Shown piece by piece: positions 1 through 8,662 of a DNA stretch of 64,000 nucleotides. This stretch comes from Hyphomicrobiales bacterium (GTDB lineage: Bacteria > Pseudomonadota > Alphaproteobacteria > Rhizobiales > Beijerinckiaceae): NCBI GenBank assembly GCA_930633525.1, contig CAKNFP010000002.1:434001-498000 (forward strand), given 5' to 3'. The notes below the pieces were generated by a model. It saw nothing but the letters and a program-made list of their open reading frames with translations, was not told where the DNA came from and did not search any database. How positions within the stretch are numbered: the first letter of the stretch is position 1; every line of letters starts with the position of its first letter. Position numbers and translations under genes: made by a program.

Positions 1-693
1 CATGTTCAGGTGAGAGACGCCAGCCAGGAGATTGCCTCGCTCCGCAGTGGCACTTTCGGCACGGTCACAATTGGCGCGGGCCCCGCTTGGCTACGGCGGA
101 ACCTCCCTTTGGCGGTCGCCGACGTGATGAAGCATCATCCCGGCATCCAGCTCCGTGTCGAAGGCGGCTTCGACGAAGCGCTGTTCCGGGCCCTGCGCGA
201 CGGCGAACTGGACTTCGTGGTGGCGGAGCTTCCCTCCCCCGAGGACAGGCGCGATGTCGAGGTCACCCCGCTGACATCGGACAATCTCGGGGTGGTTTGC
301 CGGGCGGGACATCCCCTCGCCGGCCGGCGCCGAATCCCGATGCGCGATATGCTCGCCTTTCCCTGGGTGATGCCCCCACGCACAACGCGCGCCCATCGCC
401 GCTTCGATGCACTTTTCGTCACGCATGACCTTCCGCCACCGACGAGCTGCGTGGAAACAGGCTCACTCGCATTCCTCATCAACGTCCTTCTCCACTCCGA
501 CGCGCTGACCTTCACCGTGTCGAAGACCCTAGTCACGCGCGAAGGCAAGGACCTCGTCATGCTGGACGCGCCCGACCTCACCGTCCGGCGCGAAGCGGGC
601 ATCGTGATCCGGCGCGGTGGCTGGTTGTCGCCTGCCGCGCAGCATGTCGCGGACGCGTTGAAGGCAATCTGTGACGCTGAGCCGGAGAACTGA
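1..693 (+). CDS. LysR-type transcriptional regulator, C-terminal part (5' end outside window)
   Basis: The reading frame is open from the first base of the window to the TGA at 691-693, so the N-terminal DNA-binding helix-turn-helix lies upstream of the window. The GTG at position 10 is probably internal. What is visible is the periplasmic-binding-like effector domain typical of LysR regulators: it begins with the hinge-like segment LRSGTFGTVTIGAG and contains DGELDFVVAELP and the NLGVVCRAGHPLAG stretch. LysR regulators control nearby genes in response to a small ligand. The following genes on the same strand encode a sugar-type ABC importer and a sulfatase, which makes that operon the obvious target. 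The ligand cannot be predicted from the sequence. Family assignment is firm; target is inference. Confidence 0.85.
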   Translation, partial: HVQVRDASQEIASLRSGTFGTVTIGAGPAWLRRNLPLAVADVMKHHPGIQLRVEGGFDEALFRALRDGELDFVVAELPSPEDRRDVEVTPLTSDNLGVVCRAGHPLAGRRRIPMRDMLAFPWVMPPRTTRAHRRFDALFVTHDLPPPTSCVETGSLAFLINVLLHSDALTFTVSKTLVTREGKDLVMLDAPDLTVRREAGIVIRRGGWLSPAAQHVADALKAICDAEPEN

Positions 694-822
694 TCGTCAG
701 CCATTCATTTTGTCTATGACTACGGCATGAGAAGTTGTTTGTGCGCATAGCGCGGATGTGCCACGCTCCCAATGAAAATAAGTGGCCGCGATAGCGCCGG
801 CCCGCTTTTGGGGAGGATGTTC

Positions 823-2175
823 ATGAGTCACAACAGGACTTTCTTGAGCCGCCGCGACATGCTGGCTGGCGCCGGGGCCGGCCTCGCGCTGTCGACGCTG
901 ACGACAAGCCACGCGAGGGCCGCGTCTGTCTCGCCATTCACCATCGTCATCAACCAGTCGCCCTGGTTCGAGAGCTTCCGCAAGACGGTCGAACTCTACG
1001 AGAAGGAAACCGGCAACAAGGTCGAGCTGGACGTCAATCCCTTCGCCGGCTCCCTTGAGAAGCAGCGCAATTCCGTGCGCGCGTCGCGTGGCCAGTACGA
1101 TCTCCTCATCATGAACTCGGGCTGGTTCGCGGAGATGTATTTCGGCGGCTTCGTCGACGCCATCTCGGACATCGACCCAAGCTTTAAGCTCGATCCGGAT
1201 GTCTACTCGCTAGGCGAGACAATCTACTTTGATCCGGTCAAGAAGACGATGACGAAGACTGGCAAATTGATGTCGATGCCGATCTCGCCGTTGATCCCTC
1301 TCCTCTACTATCGCGGCGACCTCTACAAAGAGGCAGGCCTCAAAGCGCCCACAACCTTCGCCGAATTGGAAACGAACGCGCGCCATTTCCAGAAGCCCCC
1401 GCGCATGTACGGCATCGTCCAGCGTGGCGCACGCGGCCCGCATACGGTCGCCTACGACTTCTATCCCTATCTCTACGGCTTCGGCGGCGGCATCTTCAAG
1501 GACCAGGCCGCCGGCGACTATTCCGTTGTCCTGAACGACGACAAGGGACGCACGGCGCTCGACTACTATGTCCGCCTCGCCAAGGAGGCAGGCCATCCGA
1601 AGACCGCCTCGCTCGACCAGGCCGAGGTCATCCAGAACATGGTGACCGGCAAGGCAGCCCATATCATGATGGTCATCGCGGCGTGGTCCCAGATGGACGA
1701 TCCCGCCAAATCGGCTGTCGTCGACAAGGTCGAATTCGCGCCGACACCCCACGCTCCCGGGCTGCCGACCGCACCCGGCCTCGGCCATTGGCTCGGCGGC
1801 ATTGCCCGTAATGTTCCCGATGATCGCAAGCGGGCCGCGGTCGAATTCCTGCGCTGGTTCCAGACCAAGGATGCGCAGGTCGCGACGGCGAAGCTCGGCG
1901 GCATTCCGATCAATGCTGCAGCCTATCGCGATCCCATCTCCCAGGAACGGCAGTTCCGCTGGATGAAGCCCCTGGCGGAATCCCTGCCGCATGCGGTGAA
2001 CATCTACCAGTTTCCCGAAGCTAGCGAAGTCATCGCCATACTCGAGCTCGGCCTCAACCGCGCGGTCGCCGGCGAGATCACATCGGTCGAGGCTCTCAAC
2101 TCGATGTCGGACCAGATCCAGACCGTCATGGCGAAGTACAATTACAATACCGGCAAGTTGCCGCCATTGCGCTGA
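823..2175 (+). CDS. ABC transporter sugar-binding protein (family 1 extracellular solute-binding)
   Basis: Periplasmic binding protein of the family 1 (maltose/sn-glycerol-3-phosphate type) class, about 450 residues. I chose ATG 823, six bases after a GGGGAGG ribosome-binding site at 810-816; the in-frame ATG at 817 abuts that site and is less likely. The N-terminus carries a Tat-like signal (SRRDML, then a hydrophobic run ending in SHARA). Internal features typical of the family are the ETGNKVELDVNPFAGS and GKAAHIMMVIAAWSQM segments. It heads an operon with two permease genes, a sulfatase and an epimerase-like gene, so the cargo is probably a carbohydrate, possibly sulfated. No ATPase gene accompanies it. 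Confidence 0.87.
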   Translation: MSHNRTFLSRRDMLAGAGAGLALSTLTTSHARAASVSPFTIVINQSPWFESFRKTVELYEKETGNKVELDVNPFAGSLEKQRNSVRASRGQYDLLIMNSGWFAEMYFGGFVDAISDIDPSFKLDPDVYSLGETIYFDPVKKTMTKTGKLMSMPISPLIPLLYYRGDLYKEAGLKAPTTFAELETNARHFQKPPRMYGIVQRGARGPHTVAYDFYPYLYGFGGGIFKDQAAGDYSVVLNDDKGRTALDYYVRLAKEAGHPKTASLDQAEVIQNMVTGKAAHIMMVIAAWSQMDDPAKSAVVDKVEFAPTPHAPGLPTAPGLGHWLGGIARNVPDDRKRAAVEFLRWFQTKDAQVATAKLGGIPINAAAYRDPISQERQFRWMKPLAESLPHAVNIYQFPEASEVIAILELGLNRAVAGEITSVEALNSMSDQIQTVMAKYNYNTGKLPPLR

Positions 2176-2188
2176 GGCTGCCCTGTCC

Positions 2189-3133
2189 ATGGCCTCACGC
2201 AGCATCGCAATCCCCGCTCCGCCAGTCGCGGTGCGGAGATCCTCCACCACTGCAACGCTCGGCGACGACCGCACGTGGCGCTGGGCGACCTTCGGCCCGG
2301 CGCTGCTTTTGATGCTGGCGCTGAGTATCCTGCCCCTGGCCAATTTGCTGGCCACAAGCTTCTACAATGTCACCTGGGCTGAGGGGGCCGCGACCTGGAC
2401 GCCGGTCGGCCTCGAGCATTACCGGGCGCTGCCTGAGGATGCCCTGTTTCGCGCCGGCCTCCTCAACACGCTCATCTTCGCGGTCGGCGCCGTCGGCGGC
2501 CAGATGGTCATCGGCTTCGCGCTCGCCCTGCTCTGCAGCCGTGTCGCCCATGGCCGCATCATCTATCGTACCGTCTTTATCCTGCCGATCCTCATCCCCG
2601 GGATCGTCGTCGGCGCCATCTGGAAGCTGATGCTGAACTACGACTTCGGCCTCATCAACCAGGCGATCGGCCTCATCGGCATGGATCCCCGCGACTGGCT
2701 GGGAGCCAGTGAGACGGCGCTCGCCTCGGTCATCGTGGTCGACATCTGGCACTGGACGCCGTTCTGCTTCCTGCTCTTCCTCGCAGGTCTCGAATCCCTG
2801 CCGCAGGACGTCTACGAGGCCGCCCGCGTCGACGGCGCCTCCGGCTGGCAGGAACTCGTCTATATCACCCTGCCGATGATGTGGCCGGCCATAGTCGTCA
2901 CCTTCGCCTTCCGCCTGGTGCTGGCCTTCAAGGTCTTCGACGAGGTTTATCTGCTCACGAGCGGCGGGCCCGGCACGGCCACGGAAGTTGTCAGCTTCAC
3001 GCTCTACCAGCGCTTTTTCACGGAGGATCGCGTTGGCTACGGCGCCGCGATGTCGATCGCCGTGATCTTCATCGTCTCGCTGTTGCTCGTGCTGGCGCTG
3101 ACGACCCGGCGGCGTTCGGAGGCTTCGCCATGA
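2189..3133 (+). CDS. ABC transporter permease, MalF/UgpA type
   Basis: Inner-membrane permease of a sugar ABC importer, 314 residues with about six transmembrane segments after a cytoplasmic N-terminus of about 40 residues. The EAA loop that contacts the ATPase is present near residue 210 (EAARVDGASGWQELVY). It begins 13 bases after the binding-protein stop and its last bases overlap the next permease start in an ATGA arrangement, so the two permeases are translationally coupled and should form a heterodimer. The substrate follows from the binding protein upstream and is unknown. Assignment by the EAA motif and gene order. Confidence 0.9.
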   Translation: MASRSIAIPAPPVAVRRSSTTATLGDDRTWRWATFGPALLLMLALSILPLANLLATSFYNVTWAEGAATWTPVGLEHYRALPEDALFRAGLLNTLIFAVGAVGGQMVIGFALALLCSRVAHGRIIYRTVFILPILIPGIVVGAIWKLMLNYDFGLINQAIGLIGMDPRDWLGASETALASVIVVDIWHWTPFCFLLFLAGLESLPQDVYEAARVDGASGWQELVYITLPMMWPAIVVTFAFRLVLAFKVFDEVYLLTSGGPGTATEVVSFTLYQRFFTEDRVGYGAAMSIAVIFIVSLLLVLALTTRRRSEASP

Positions 3134-3963
3134 GAACGGGTTTCGCCGCGCCCCGCCATATCGGTAGCCACGCCTTCCTGATCGCGGCAGCGATTGCCGT
3201 GGTCGCGCCCGTCGTCTGGGTCATTGCCGCCGGCTTCCGTACGCAGATTTCTCTGCTTACGGGTGAGTTCTTCTTCACACCGGTCCTCACGAGTTTCGCG
3301 GAGGTCCTGTTCTCGAAGACTTCCGATTTCCTGGTCAACTACCGGAACTCGCTGGTTGTCGGCCTCATCAGCACAGCGCTATGCCTCCTGATCGCGACGC
3401 TGGCGGCCTGGTCCCTTCATCGCATGCGGTGGCCAAGCTGGGTCGTCCATGTCTTCCTGGCCTGGGCGCTTCTCTTCCACATGATCCCGCCGATCGCGCT
3501 CGCGGGGGCCTGGTTCACGATGGCGCGTGCGGTGGGGCTCGATAACACCTTCACGGCGCTGATCCTCGCCCATACCGTGCTCAACCTGCCGATGGCGCTC
3601 TGGCTCATGGGGGTGTTCGTGCGCGAGGTGCCGCGGGAACTCGAGGAGGCAGCGGCGATCGATGGCGCATCGACGCCCCTTCTCCTGCGCAAGATCGTGC
3701 TGCCGATCATCGCGCCCGGCCTCGCCGCCACCGGCGTCCTGACCTTCGTCTTCAGCTGGAACGAATTCGCGGTGGCGCTCAACCTCACCATGAAGCAGAC
3801 AGCGACGGTGCCGGTCGCCATCGCCAAATTCGCGCAGGACTTCGAGATCCTCTACACGCAGATGGCAGCGAGTGCGGCCCTGTCGATACTGCCGGCGCTC
3901 GTCCTTCTGCTCATCGGCCAACGTTATATCGTCAAGGGACTGACCCAAGGCGCGGTGAAATAA
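3130..3963 (+). CDS. ABC transporter permease, MalG/UgpE type
   Basis: Second inner-membrane subunit of the sugar importer, 277 residues. I start it at ATG 3130 (ATGAGAACG), which overlaps the upstream stop codon; the frame is open further upstream but that part is another gene in a different frame. The EAA loop is at about residue 172 (EEAAAIDGASTPLLLRKI) and the C-terminus (GQRYIVKGLTQGAVK) is characteristic of MalG-like permeases. No nucleotide-binding subunit follows; the next gene is a sulfatase. The complex must therefore borrow an ATPase from elsewhere in the genome, as is known for multitasking MsmK/UgpC-type ATPases. Confidence 0.9.
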   Translation: MRTGFAAPRHIGSHAFLIAAAIAVVAPVVWVIAAGFRTQISLLTGEFFFTPVLTSFAEVLFSKTSDFLVNYRNSLVVGLISTALCLLIATLAAWSLHRMRWPSWVVHVFLAWALLFHMIPPIALAGAWFTMARAVGLDNTFTALILAHTVLNLPMALWLMGVFVREVPRELEEAAAIDGASTPLLLRKIVLPIIAPGLAATGVLTFVFSWNEFAVALNLTMKQTATVPVAIAKFAQDFEILYTQMAASAALSILPALVLLLIGQRYIVKGLTQGAVK

Positions 3964-4029
3964 CGCCGTTAAATAATGCCGTGGAAATCGGGCTGCCCGC
4001 CGCTGCGGGCCGGTTCAATGGAAGTGACC

Positions 4030-5577
4030 ATGAAAGCAGTCTTTGTTCTGTTCGATTCCCTCAATCGTCATATGCTCGGGGCCTATGGCGGCACGCGCGT
4101 GCCGACCCCGAATTTCGATCGGCTCGCCGCCCGGAGCATGGCCTTCGACACCCACTATGTCGGTAGCCTCCCCTGCATGCCGGCGCGCCGCGACATGCTC
4201 ACCGGCCGGTTGACATTTCTCCACCGCAGTTGGGGGCCTCTGGAGCCTTTCGACAATGCCTTTCCAGAACTCCTCCATAATGCCGGCGTATACAGCCATC
4301 TGATCACCGACCACTTCCATTATTGGGAGGATGGTGGGGCGACCTACCATAATCGCTACGACACTTATGAGTTCGTGCGCGGGCAGGAAGGTGATCCCTG
4401 GAAAGCGATGGTCCAGCCCCATTGGGAGCGACTGCGGGAGATGTATCATGCCCGCCAGTTCACCTCTGAGCGGCGCGAGTATTTTTCGCAGAACATCATA
4501 AATAGGGAATTCATAAGGGAAGAGAAAGACTTCCCCTCGGTTCAATGCTTCGCGCACGGCTTCGAGTTCCTTGATCGCAACCGGGATGCGGACAACTGGC
4601 TGCTGCAGATCGAGACCTTCGATCCGCATGAGCCCTTCACGGCGCCTGCCCGCTTCAAGCAGGCGTTCGATACTGGCTGGACCGGACCGATCCGTGACTG
4701 GCCTCGCTATGGCCGCGTCGACGAATTGCCGGAAGAATGCGAGGAGCTGCGCGCGAACTATTACGCCATCGTCTCGATGTGTGATTTTCTCATGGGCGAG
4801 CTGCTCGATTACTTCGACAAACATGACCTGTGGAAGGACACGGCTCTCGTCGTCACCACGGATCATGGCTTTCTGCTCGGCGAACACGACTTCTGGGCGA
4901 AAAACCGCATGAACCTCTATGAGGAGATCGCCCATATCCCACTCTTCGTGCACGATCCCCGCCACCCGCGGGATGGCGAACGCTGCGGGGCGCTTACCCA
5001 ATCGGTCGATCTCGCGCCTACTTTTCTCGATCTCTTCGGCGTTGCATCCGCGCCCGAAATGGAAGGGCGCTCCCTGCTCGCTGCCGCGCGCGGCGAACAA
5101 CTCCGCGAGGCGGCCTTGTTCGGCTATTTCGGCGGCGCCGTGAACGTTGCCGACGGTCGTTACACGTACCATCGCTTCCCAGCGGATCTGAGCAAGCAAG
5201 AGATCTATCAGTATACGCTGATGCCGACCCATATATTCTCGCCGTTCTCGACGGAAGAACTGTCACAGGCGAGCCTCTCCAACGGCTTTCCCTTCACGAA
5301 GGGCGCGAAAGTTCTGAAAGTGCCCGTCACCGATCGCTCGCCGATGTATAACGTCTACGGTCCTGGCGCGCTCATCGAGAACGGGACCAGGCTCTATGAT
5401 CTCGTCACCGATCCCGGACAGGAGCGGCCGCTGGCCGACCCCGATGCGGAGCAACGGCTGACGACCTTGATGAGCCGCTTGATGGCGGACAACGAAGCCC
5501 CGCCTGAGGCCTTCGCGCGTCTTGGCCTTGAGACGCCTGCCCTCCAAGAAACCGAGGAGGCTGCGGCAGGGCGATGA
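4030..5577 (+). CDS. Sulfatase (Cys-type, formylglycine-dependent)
   Basis: Cytoplasmic sulfatase of 515 residues. ATG 4030 follows a GGAAG site and starts the protein directly at the family's N-terminal metal-binding segment (MKAVFVLFDSLNRHML, Asp9). The formylglycine signature C-x-P-x-R is present as CMPARRDMLTGR with Cys49; a maturase must convert this cysteine. The second metal-binding block is TTDHGFLLGEHDFWAKN (Asp278, His279). No signal peptide is seen, so the sulfate ester is probably cut after import. It lies in one operon with a sugar ABC importer and a DUF4432 epimerase-like gene, with which it overlaps by ATGA. Likely role: removal of sulfate from an imported sulfated sugar or related ester; the substrate is unknown. 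Confidence 0.88.
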   Translation: MKAVFVLFDSLNRHMLGAYGGTRVPTPNFDRLAARSMAFDTHYVGSLPCMPARRDMLTGRLTFLHRSWGPLEPFDNAFPELLHNAGVYSHLITDHFHYWEDGGATYHNRYDTYEFVRGQEGDPWKAMVQPHWERLREMYHARQFTSERREYFSQNIINREFIREEKDFPSVQCFAHGFEFLDRNRDADNWLLQIETFDPHEPFTAPARFKQAFDTGWTGPIRDWPRYGRVDELPEECEELRANYYAIVSMCDFLMGELLDYFDKHDLWKDTALVVTTDHGFLLGEHDFWAKNRMNLYEEIAHIPLFVHDPRHPRDGERCGALTQSVDLAPTFLDLFGVASAPEMEGRSLLAAARGEQLREAALFGYFGGAVNVADGRYTYHRFPADLSKQEIYQYTLMPTHIFSPFSTEELSQASLSNGFPFTKGAKVLKVPVTDRSPMYNVYGPGALIENGTRLYDLVTDPGQERPLADPDAEQRLTTLMSRLMADNEAPPEAFARLGLETPALQETEEAAAGR

Positions 5578-6554
5578 AGGCTGCCCCCATCAGGATGCGA
5601 TCCGGCGACCTGCGGCAGTTCGCGGCTGTCCGCCGGATCACGCTGGACGATGGCCCGGAACGCGGTGTCCGGGCGCTCGCCTTTTCCTCGGGTGGCGGGC
5701 TCGATTTCTGGGTGCTGTCTGACCGCTCGCTTGACATCGGCCCGCTCTGGTGGCGTGGCCTGCCGCTGGCCTGGCAGGCTCCCGCTGGCTTCAGCAGCCC
5801 CGCCCTGCACGATGCCGAGGGCGACCGCGGCTTCGGCTTCAATAGAAGCTTCTCAGGCTTTCTGGTCACCTGCGGGCTCGACCATATCCGGCAGCCCGCC
5901 AATGGCCATCCCCTTCACGGCAGGCTGCCCTTCACGCCCGCGCGGGTGACGGCTTATGGCGAGGATTGGGACCGTGACGAGCCCGTCCTTTTCTGCGAGG
6001 GGGAAGTCGTCCAGGCGCGCTTCGGCGGAGAAGCCTTCCGTCTCACAAGACGCATCGAGGCGGTTATCGGTGGAAGCTGCCTTTCCATCACGGATGAGGT
6101 GGAGAATATCGGCACATCTCCAACCCCCCAGGCGAGCCTCTACCACTTCAATCTGGGCTTCCCCGCGCTTGCCGATGGAACACGCGTCGAGCGCAATGGG
6201 CAGCGTCTGCTCGGTCCTCTCGTGGTGCCGGACCCGGCCGCATCCCGCGACAGCATCGCGACGGCGATCGAGCACGGCGACGTTGCAAGCTGCCGGGTAT
6301 CAACGCCGTCGCTTGGCACCGCCGGGCTCGGCATCGACTTCACCTGGGGGCGGGAATCCCTCCCCTATCTGCAGCTCTGGCACGATCTGCGCCCCCATGC
6401 CTGCGTGCTCGGCATAGAGCCTTGCACCAGCGCGCGGCAGGAGGGTGGACTGAGCGGTCCAGAAAATAAGCTCATGCCCGGTGAAAGGCGTATTTACCAA
6501 TTACGAGTCACTATGCGGGAACTATCTGACGCTGTTGATGTAACCGAGTTGTAG
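5574..6554 (+). CDS. DUF4432 / aldose 1-epimerase-like protein
   Basis: Protein of 326 residues resembling the galactose-mutarotase-like DUF4432 family: it has the family's conserved SLYHFNLGFP and LQLWHDLRPHACVLGIEP segments. Related proteins act on carbohydrate anomers or are of unknown role. ATG 5574 overlaps the sulfatase stop by four bases, so the two are translationally coupled and probably act on the same compound. As the last gene of this operon it would handle the desulfated sugar, for example by anomer interconversion. That biochemical role is inference; the family match is fairly secure. Confidence 0.75.
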   Translation: MKAAPIRMRSGDLRQFAAVRRITLDDGPERGVRALAFSSGGGLDFWVLSDRSLDIGPLWWRGLPLAWQAPAGFSSPALHDAEGDRGFGFNRSFSGFLVTCGLDHIRQPANGHPLHGRLPFTPARVTAYGEDWDRDEPVLFCEGEVVQARFGGEAFRLTRRIEAVIGGSCLSITDEVENIGTSPTPQASLYHFNLGFPALADGTRVERNGQRLLGPLVVPDPAASRDSIATAIEHGDVASCRVSTPSLGTAGLGIDFTWGRESLPYLQLWHDLRPHACVLGIEPCTSARQEGGLSGPENKLMPGERRIYQLRVTMRELSDAVDVTEL

Positions 6555-6881
6555 AGACCAAGACCATGAGGATCTGGGGAAAGGCCTCACAGGAGGCCAG
6601 GTTGGGCAAGCGCCTCGCCACATTAACGAAATTGCTGCAGACGATCCGGCAGAAGCGAGACGGCTACCGTCCGGAGCGTCATTACATGCGCGGTCCAGGG
6701 CCGAAGGCGCTGGCAAAGGGCCGCCCCCAGGGCGCTCCCTAAAGCCAAGTCCGCGATAGACGGACTTGCTCCACCAAGAAAAGACGAGCACATCCCGCGC
6801 GTCGCCTCAGTTCGTCATGGGCAGCGCAGATGACCGGCGCTGCCCCAAGTTTCGATGTTGCACGATGCTCCAGCGGGACGA
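6555..6881. other. Convergent intergenic region with palindrome
   Basis: This stretch lies between two convergent genes (the epimerase-like gene and hyuB). I see no credible gene in it. It holds a perfect eight-base inverted repeat at 6746-6768, annotated separately, which could end transcription from either side. The rest shows nothing I recognise. Confidence 0.6.
6746..6768. repeat. Palindromic element, possible bidirectional terminator (copy 1)
   Basis: CAAGTCCG at 6746-6753 and CGGACTTG at 6761-6768 form a perfect eight-base-pair stem with a seven-base loop. There is no T-run, so rho-independent termination is uncertain. A closely similar element, identical over the last 13 bases (AGACGGACTTGCT), lies at 53585-53611, so this is probably a dispersed palindromic repeat. 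Confidence 0.55.
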
Positions 6882-8651
6882 TCAGCTCGCCTGTTCGAGA
6901 ACGCTTGGAGAGGTGGTGGCGCGCAGCTTCGCTGTCGCCGCTTCATCAATGGCGAGCGGGTCCGGACGAATGGCCACGGCGTAGATATCACGCGCCGTCT
7001 GGATCGAGACGAGACCGGCGCGTACATCACCCAGCACACGCTCCGGATCGCGGAGCTTCGGATCGCCGAAGCCACCGGCGCCGGCCGTGCGCATGCTGAG
7101 CACGTCTCCCTTCTTGAGGGCGTAGGTTCCCTTGGAATGGAGATAGCGCGCCTCCGGCGTGTCAGGGTTGAGGACGGTGGCGGCGCAGGTGCCGGACAGC
7201 CCGCCTTCCAGCCCATAGGGGTGGTTTTCGTAACGATCTCCGAGATTGGTGACCAGCCCGACGTCGGCGACGAGGCGCAGGTCCTTGCGCAACGCCATGC
7301 CGCCGCGAAAACGGCCGGCCCCGGCTGAATCGGGGATAAGCTCCATGCGCTCGATGAAGACCGGCGCATTCATCTCCTGCACCTCGACCGGCGTATTGGT
7401 GCCGTTGGTGGGCGAGGTCGTCGCCTCCTGGCCGTCGCGATGACGATGGGCGCCGACACCGCCGACAGCCGACATCCACGCCAGGAACGGCTTGCCGGTG
7501 AAGGGGCTGACCGTTCCACTGACCTTGGGGTTGCAGAAGCCGGAGCTCGCCGTGATCACCCGGTCGGGCACAACCTGCGCGAGGGCGCCCATCACCACTT
7601 CATAGATGCGGTTGGCGGTCACGGCGCGCGCGCCGCTCGCCGCTCCCGGCCGCGGATTGACGAAGCTGCCCTCGGGCGCCCGGATCTCGATGCAACGGAT
7701 GATGCCGAAGTTCTGCGGTGCCCGCGGTAGCGTGACGGATTTGATCGCCGCGATGCAATAGGAGCGCGTGTATTGCATATAGGCGTTCATGCCGGCTTCG
7801 CGCTGCGGACCTGTGCCTGTGAAGTCGCAGATGATGCGATCCTCGGCGATGGTCAGGGCCATCTGCATATGGACCGGCTCTGTACCCGGCCCGACGTCAT
7901 CAAGCTTGTCGCAGAAGTGATAAGTCCCCTTGGGCAGTTCGTCGATAGCCGCCAACATGGCTTCCTGGCTCTGCACCAGGATCTGCCGCATGCAGGTCGC
8001 AAACTGCTCGGGGCCATATTGCTCGGCCAGCGCGCGGATGCGGTTGGCACCGACCATATTGGCGGCGAACTGCGCGTGGAGGTCGCCAATCACGTCCTTG
8101 ATGCGCACATTGGCCTCGACGATCCGCAGGATCTCGCGGTTCGGCTCTCCGTTCTTGAACAGAAGGGTCGGGAGGAAGCGGATGCCTTCCTGGCACGTCT
8201 CGCGGACGCCCACGACTTCCTCGCTACCTGGGGCGCTGCCGCCGACATCGATATGGTGGGCGATATTAACGGCGTAGCCGACCAGCCGCTCGCCGAGATA
8301 GACGGGCGTCACCATGAAGAAGTCGGGGAGATGACCTGAGCCGATCGTCGGGTCATTGCAGATCACCGCGTCGCCTGGCCCGAGGCTCCCCACGGGATAG
8401 TAGTCCAGCATCCGGCGCACGGTGAAGGCCATCGAGCCGAGATGGCCGGGGCTGTAGTCGCCCTGCGCCACCATATTGCCCTCCGCGTCAAAGACGCCGG
8501 TGGAGAAGTCGGATCCTTCACGCACGGTCATGGAATAGGCGGTGCGCAAGAGCGTGCTGCCCATTTCCGCAGCCGTCGACAGAAGGCCGCCCCAGACCAC
8601 CGAGAAGGTCACGGGGTCGATGGTCGTGTCCAATGGTTCGATAGAGCTCAT
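6882..8651 (-). CDS. hyuB: Hydantoinase B / oxoprolinase family protein (HyuB)
   Basis: Subunit B of an ATP-dependent hydantoinase/oxoprolinase, 589 residues, full length for the family. Characteristic blocks are DPVTFSVVWGG near the start, LRTAYSMTVREGSDFS, the metal/substrate region GDAVICNDPTIGSGHLPDFF and AVNIAHHIDVGG, and the glycine-rich SMRTAGAGGFGDP near the C-terminus. It follows hyuA by 11 bases on the same strand, so the two are co-transcribed and should form the HyuAB complex that opens cyclic amides such as N-methylhydantoin or 5-oxoproline; relatives also carboxylate ketones. The true substrate is unknown. The adjacent Liv-type importer suggests an amino-acid-like cyclic amide. 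Confidence 0.9.
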   Translation of the reverse strand: MSSIEPLDTTIDPVTFSVVWGGLLSTAAEMGSTLLRTAYSMTVREGSDFSTGVFDAEGNMVAQGDYSPGHLGSMAFTVRRMLDYYPVGSLGPGDAVICNDPTIGSGHLPDFFMVTPVYLGERLVGYAVNIAHHIDVGGSAPGSEEVVGVRETCQEGIRFLPTLLFKNGEPNREILRIVEANVRIKDVIGDLHAQFAANMVGANRIRALAEQYGPEQFATCMRQILVQSQEAMLAAIDELPKGTYHFCDKLDDVGPGTEPVHMQMALTIAEDRIICDFTGTGPQREAGMNAYMQYTRSYCIAAIKSVTLPRAPQNFGIIRCIEIRAPEGSFVNPRPGAASGARAVTANRIYEVVMGALAQVVPDRVITASSGFCNPKVSGTVSPFTGKPFLAWMSAVGGVGAHRHRDGQEATTSPTNGTNTPVEVQEMNAPVFIERMELIPDSAGAGRFRGGMALRKDLRLVADVGLVTNLGDRYENHPYGLEGGLSGTCAATVLNPDTPEARYLHSKGTYALKKGDVLSMRTAGAGGFGDPKLRDPERVLGDVRAGLVSIQTARDIYAVAIRPDPLAIDEAATAKLRATTSPSVLEQAS

Positions 8652-8662
8652 GGCGGGCGCTC

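Noticed and set aside
1210..2355. Minus-strand open frame of about 380 codons
   Set aside because: Antisense to the sugar-binding protein and first permease; no recognisable motif.
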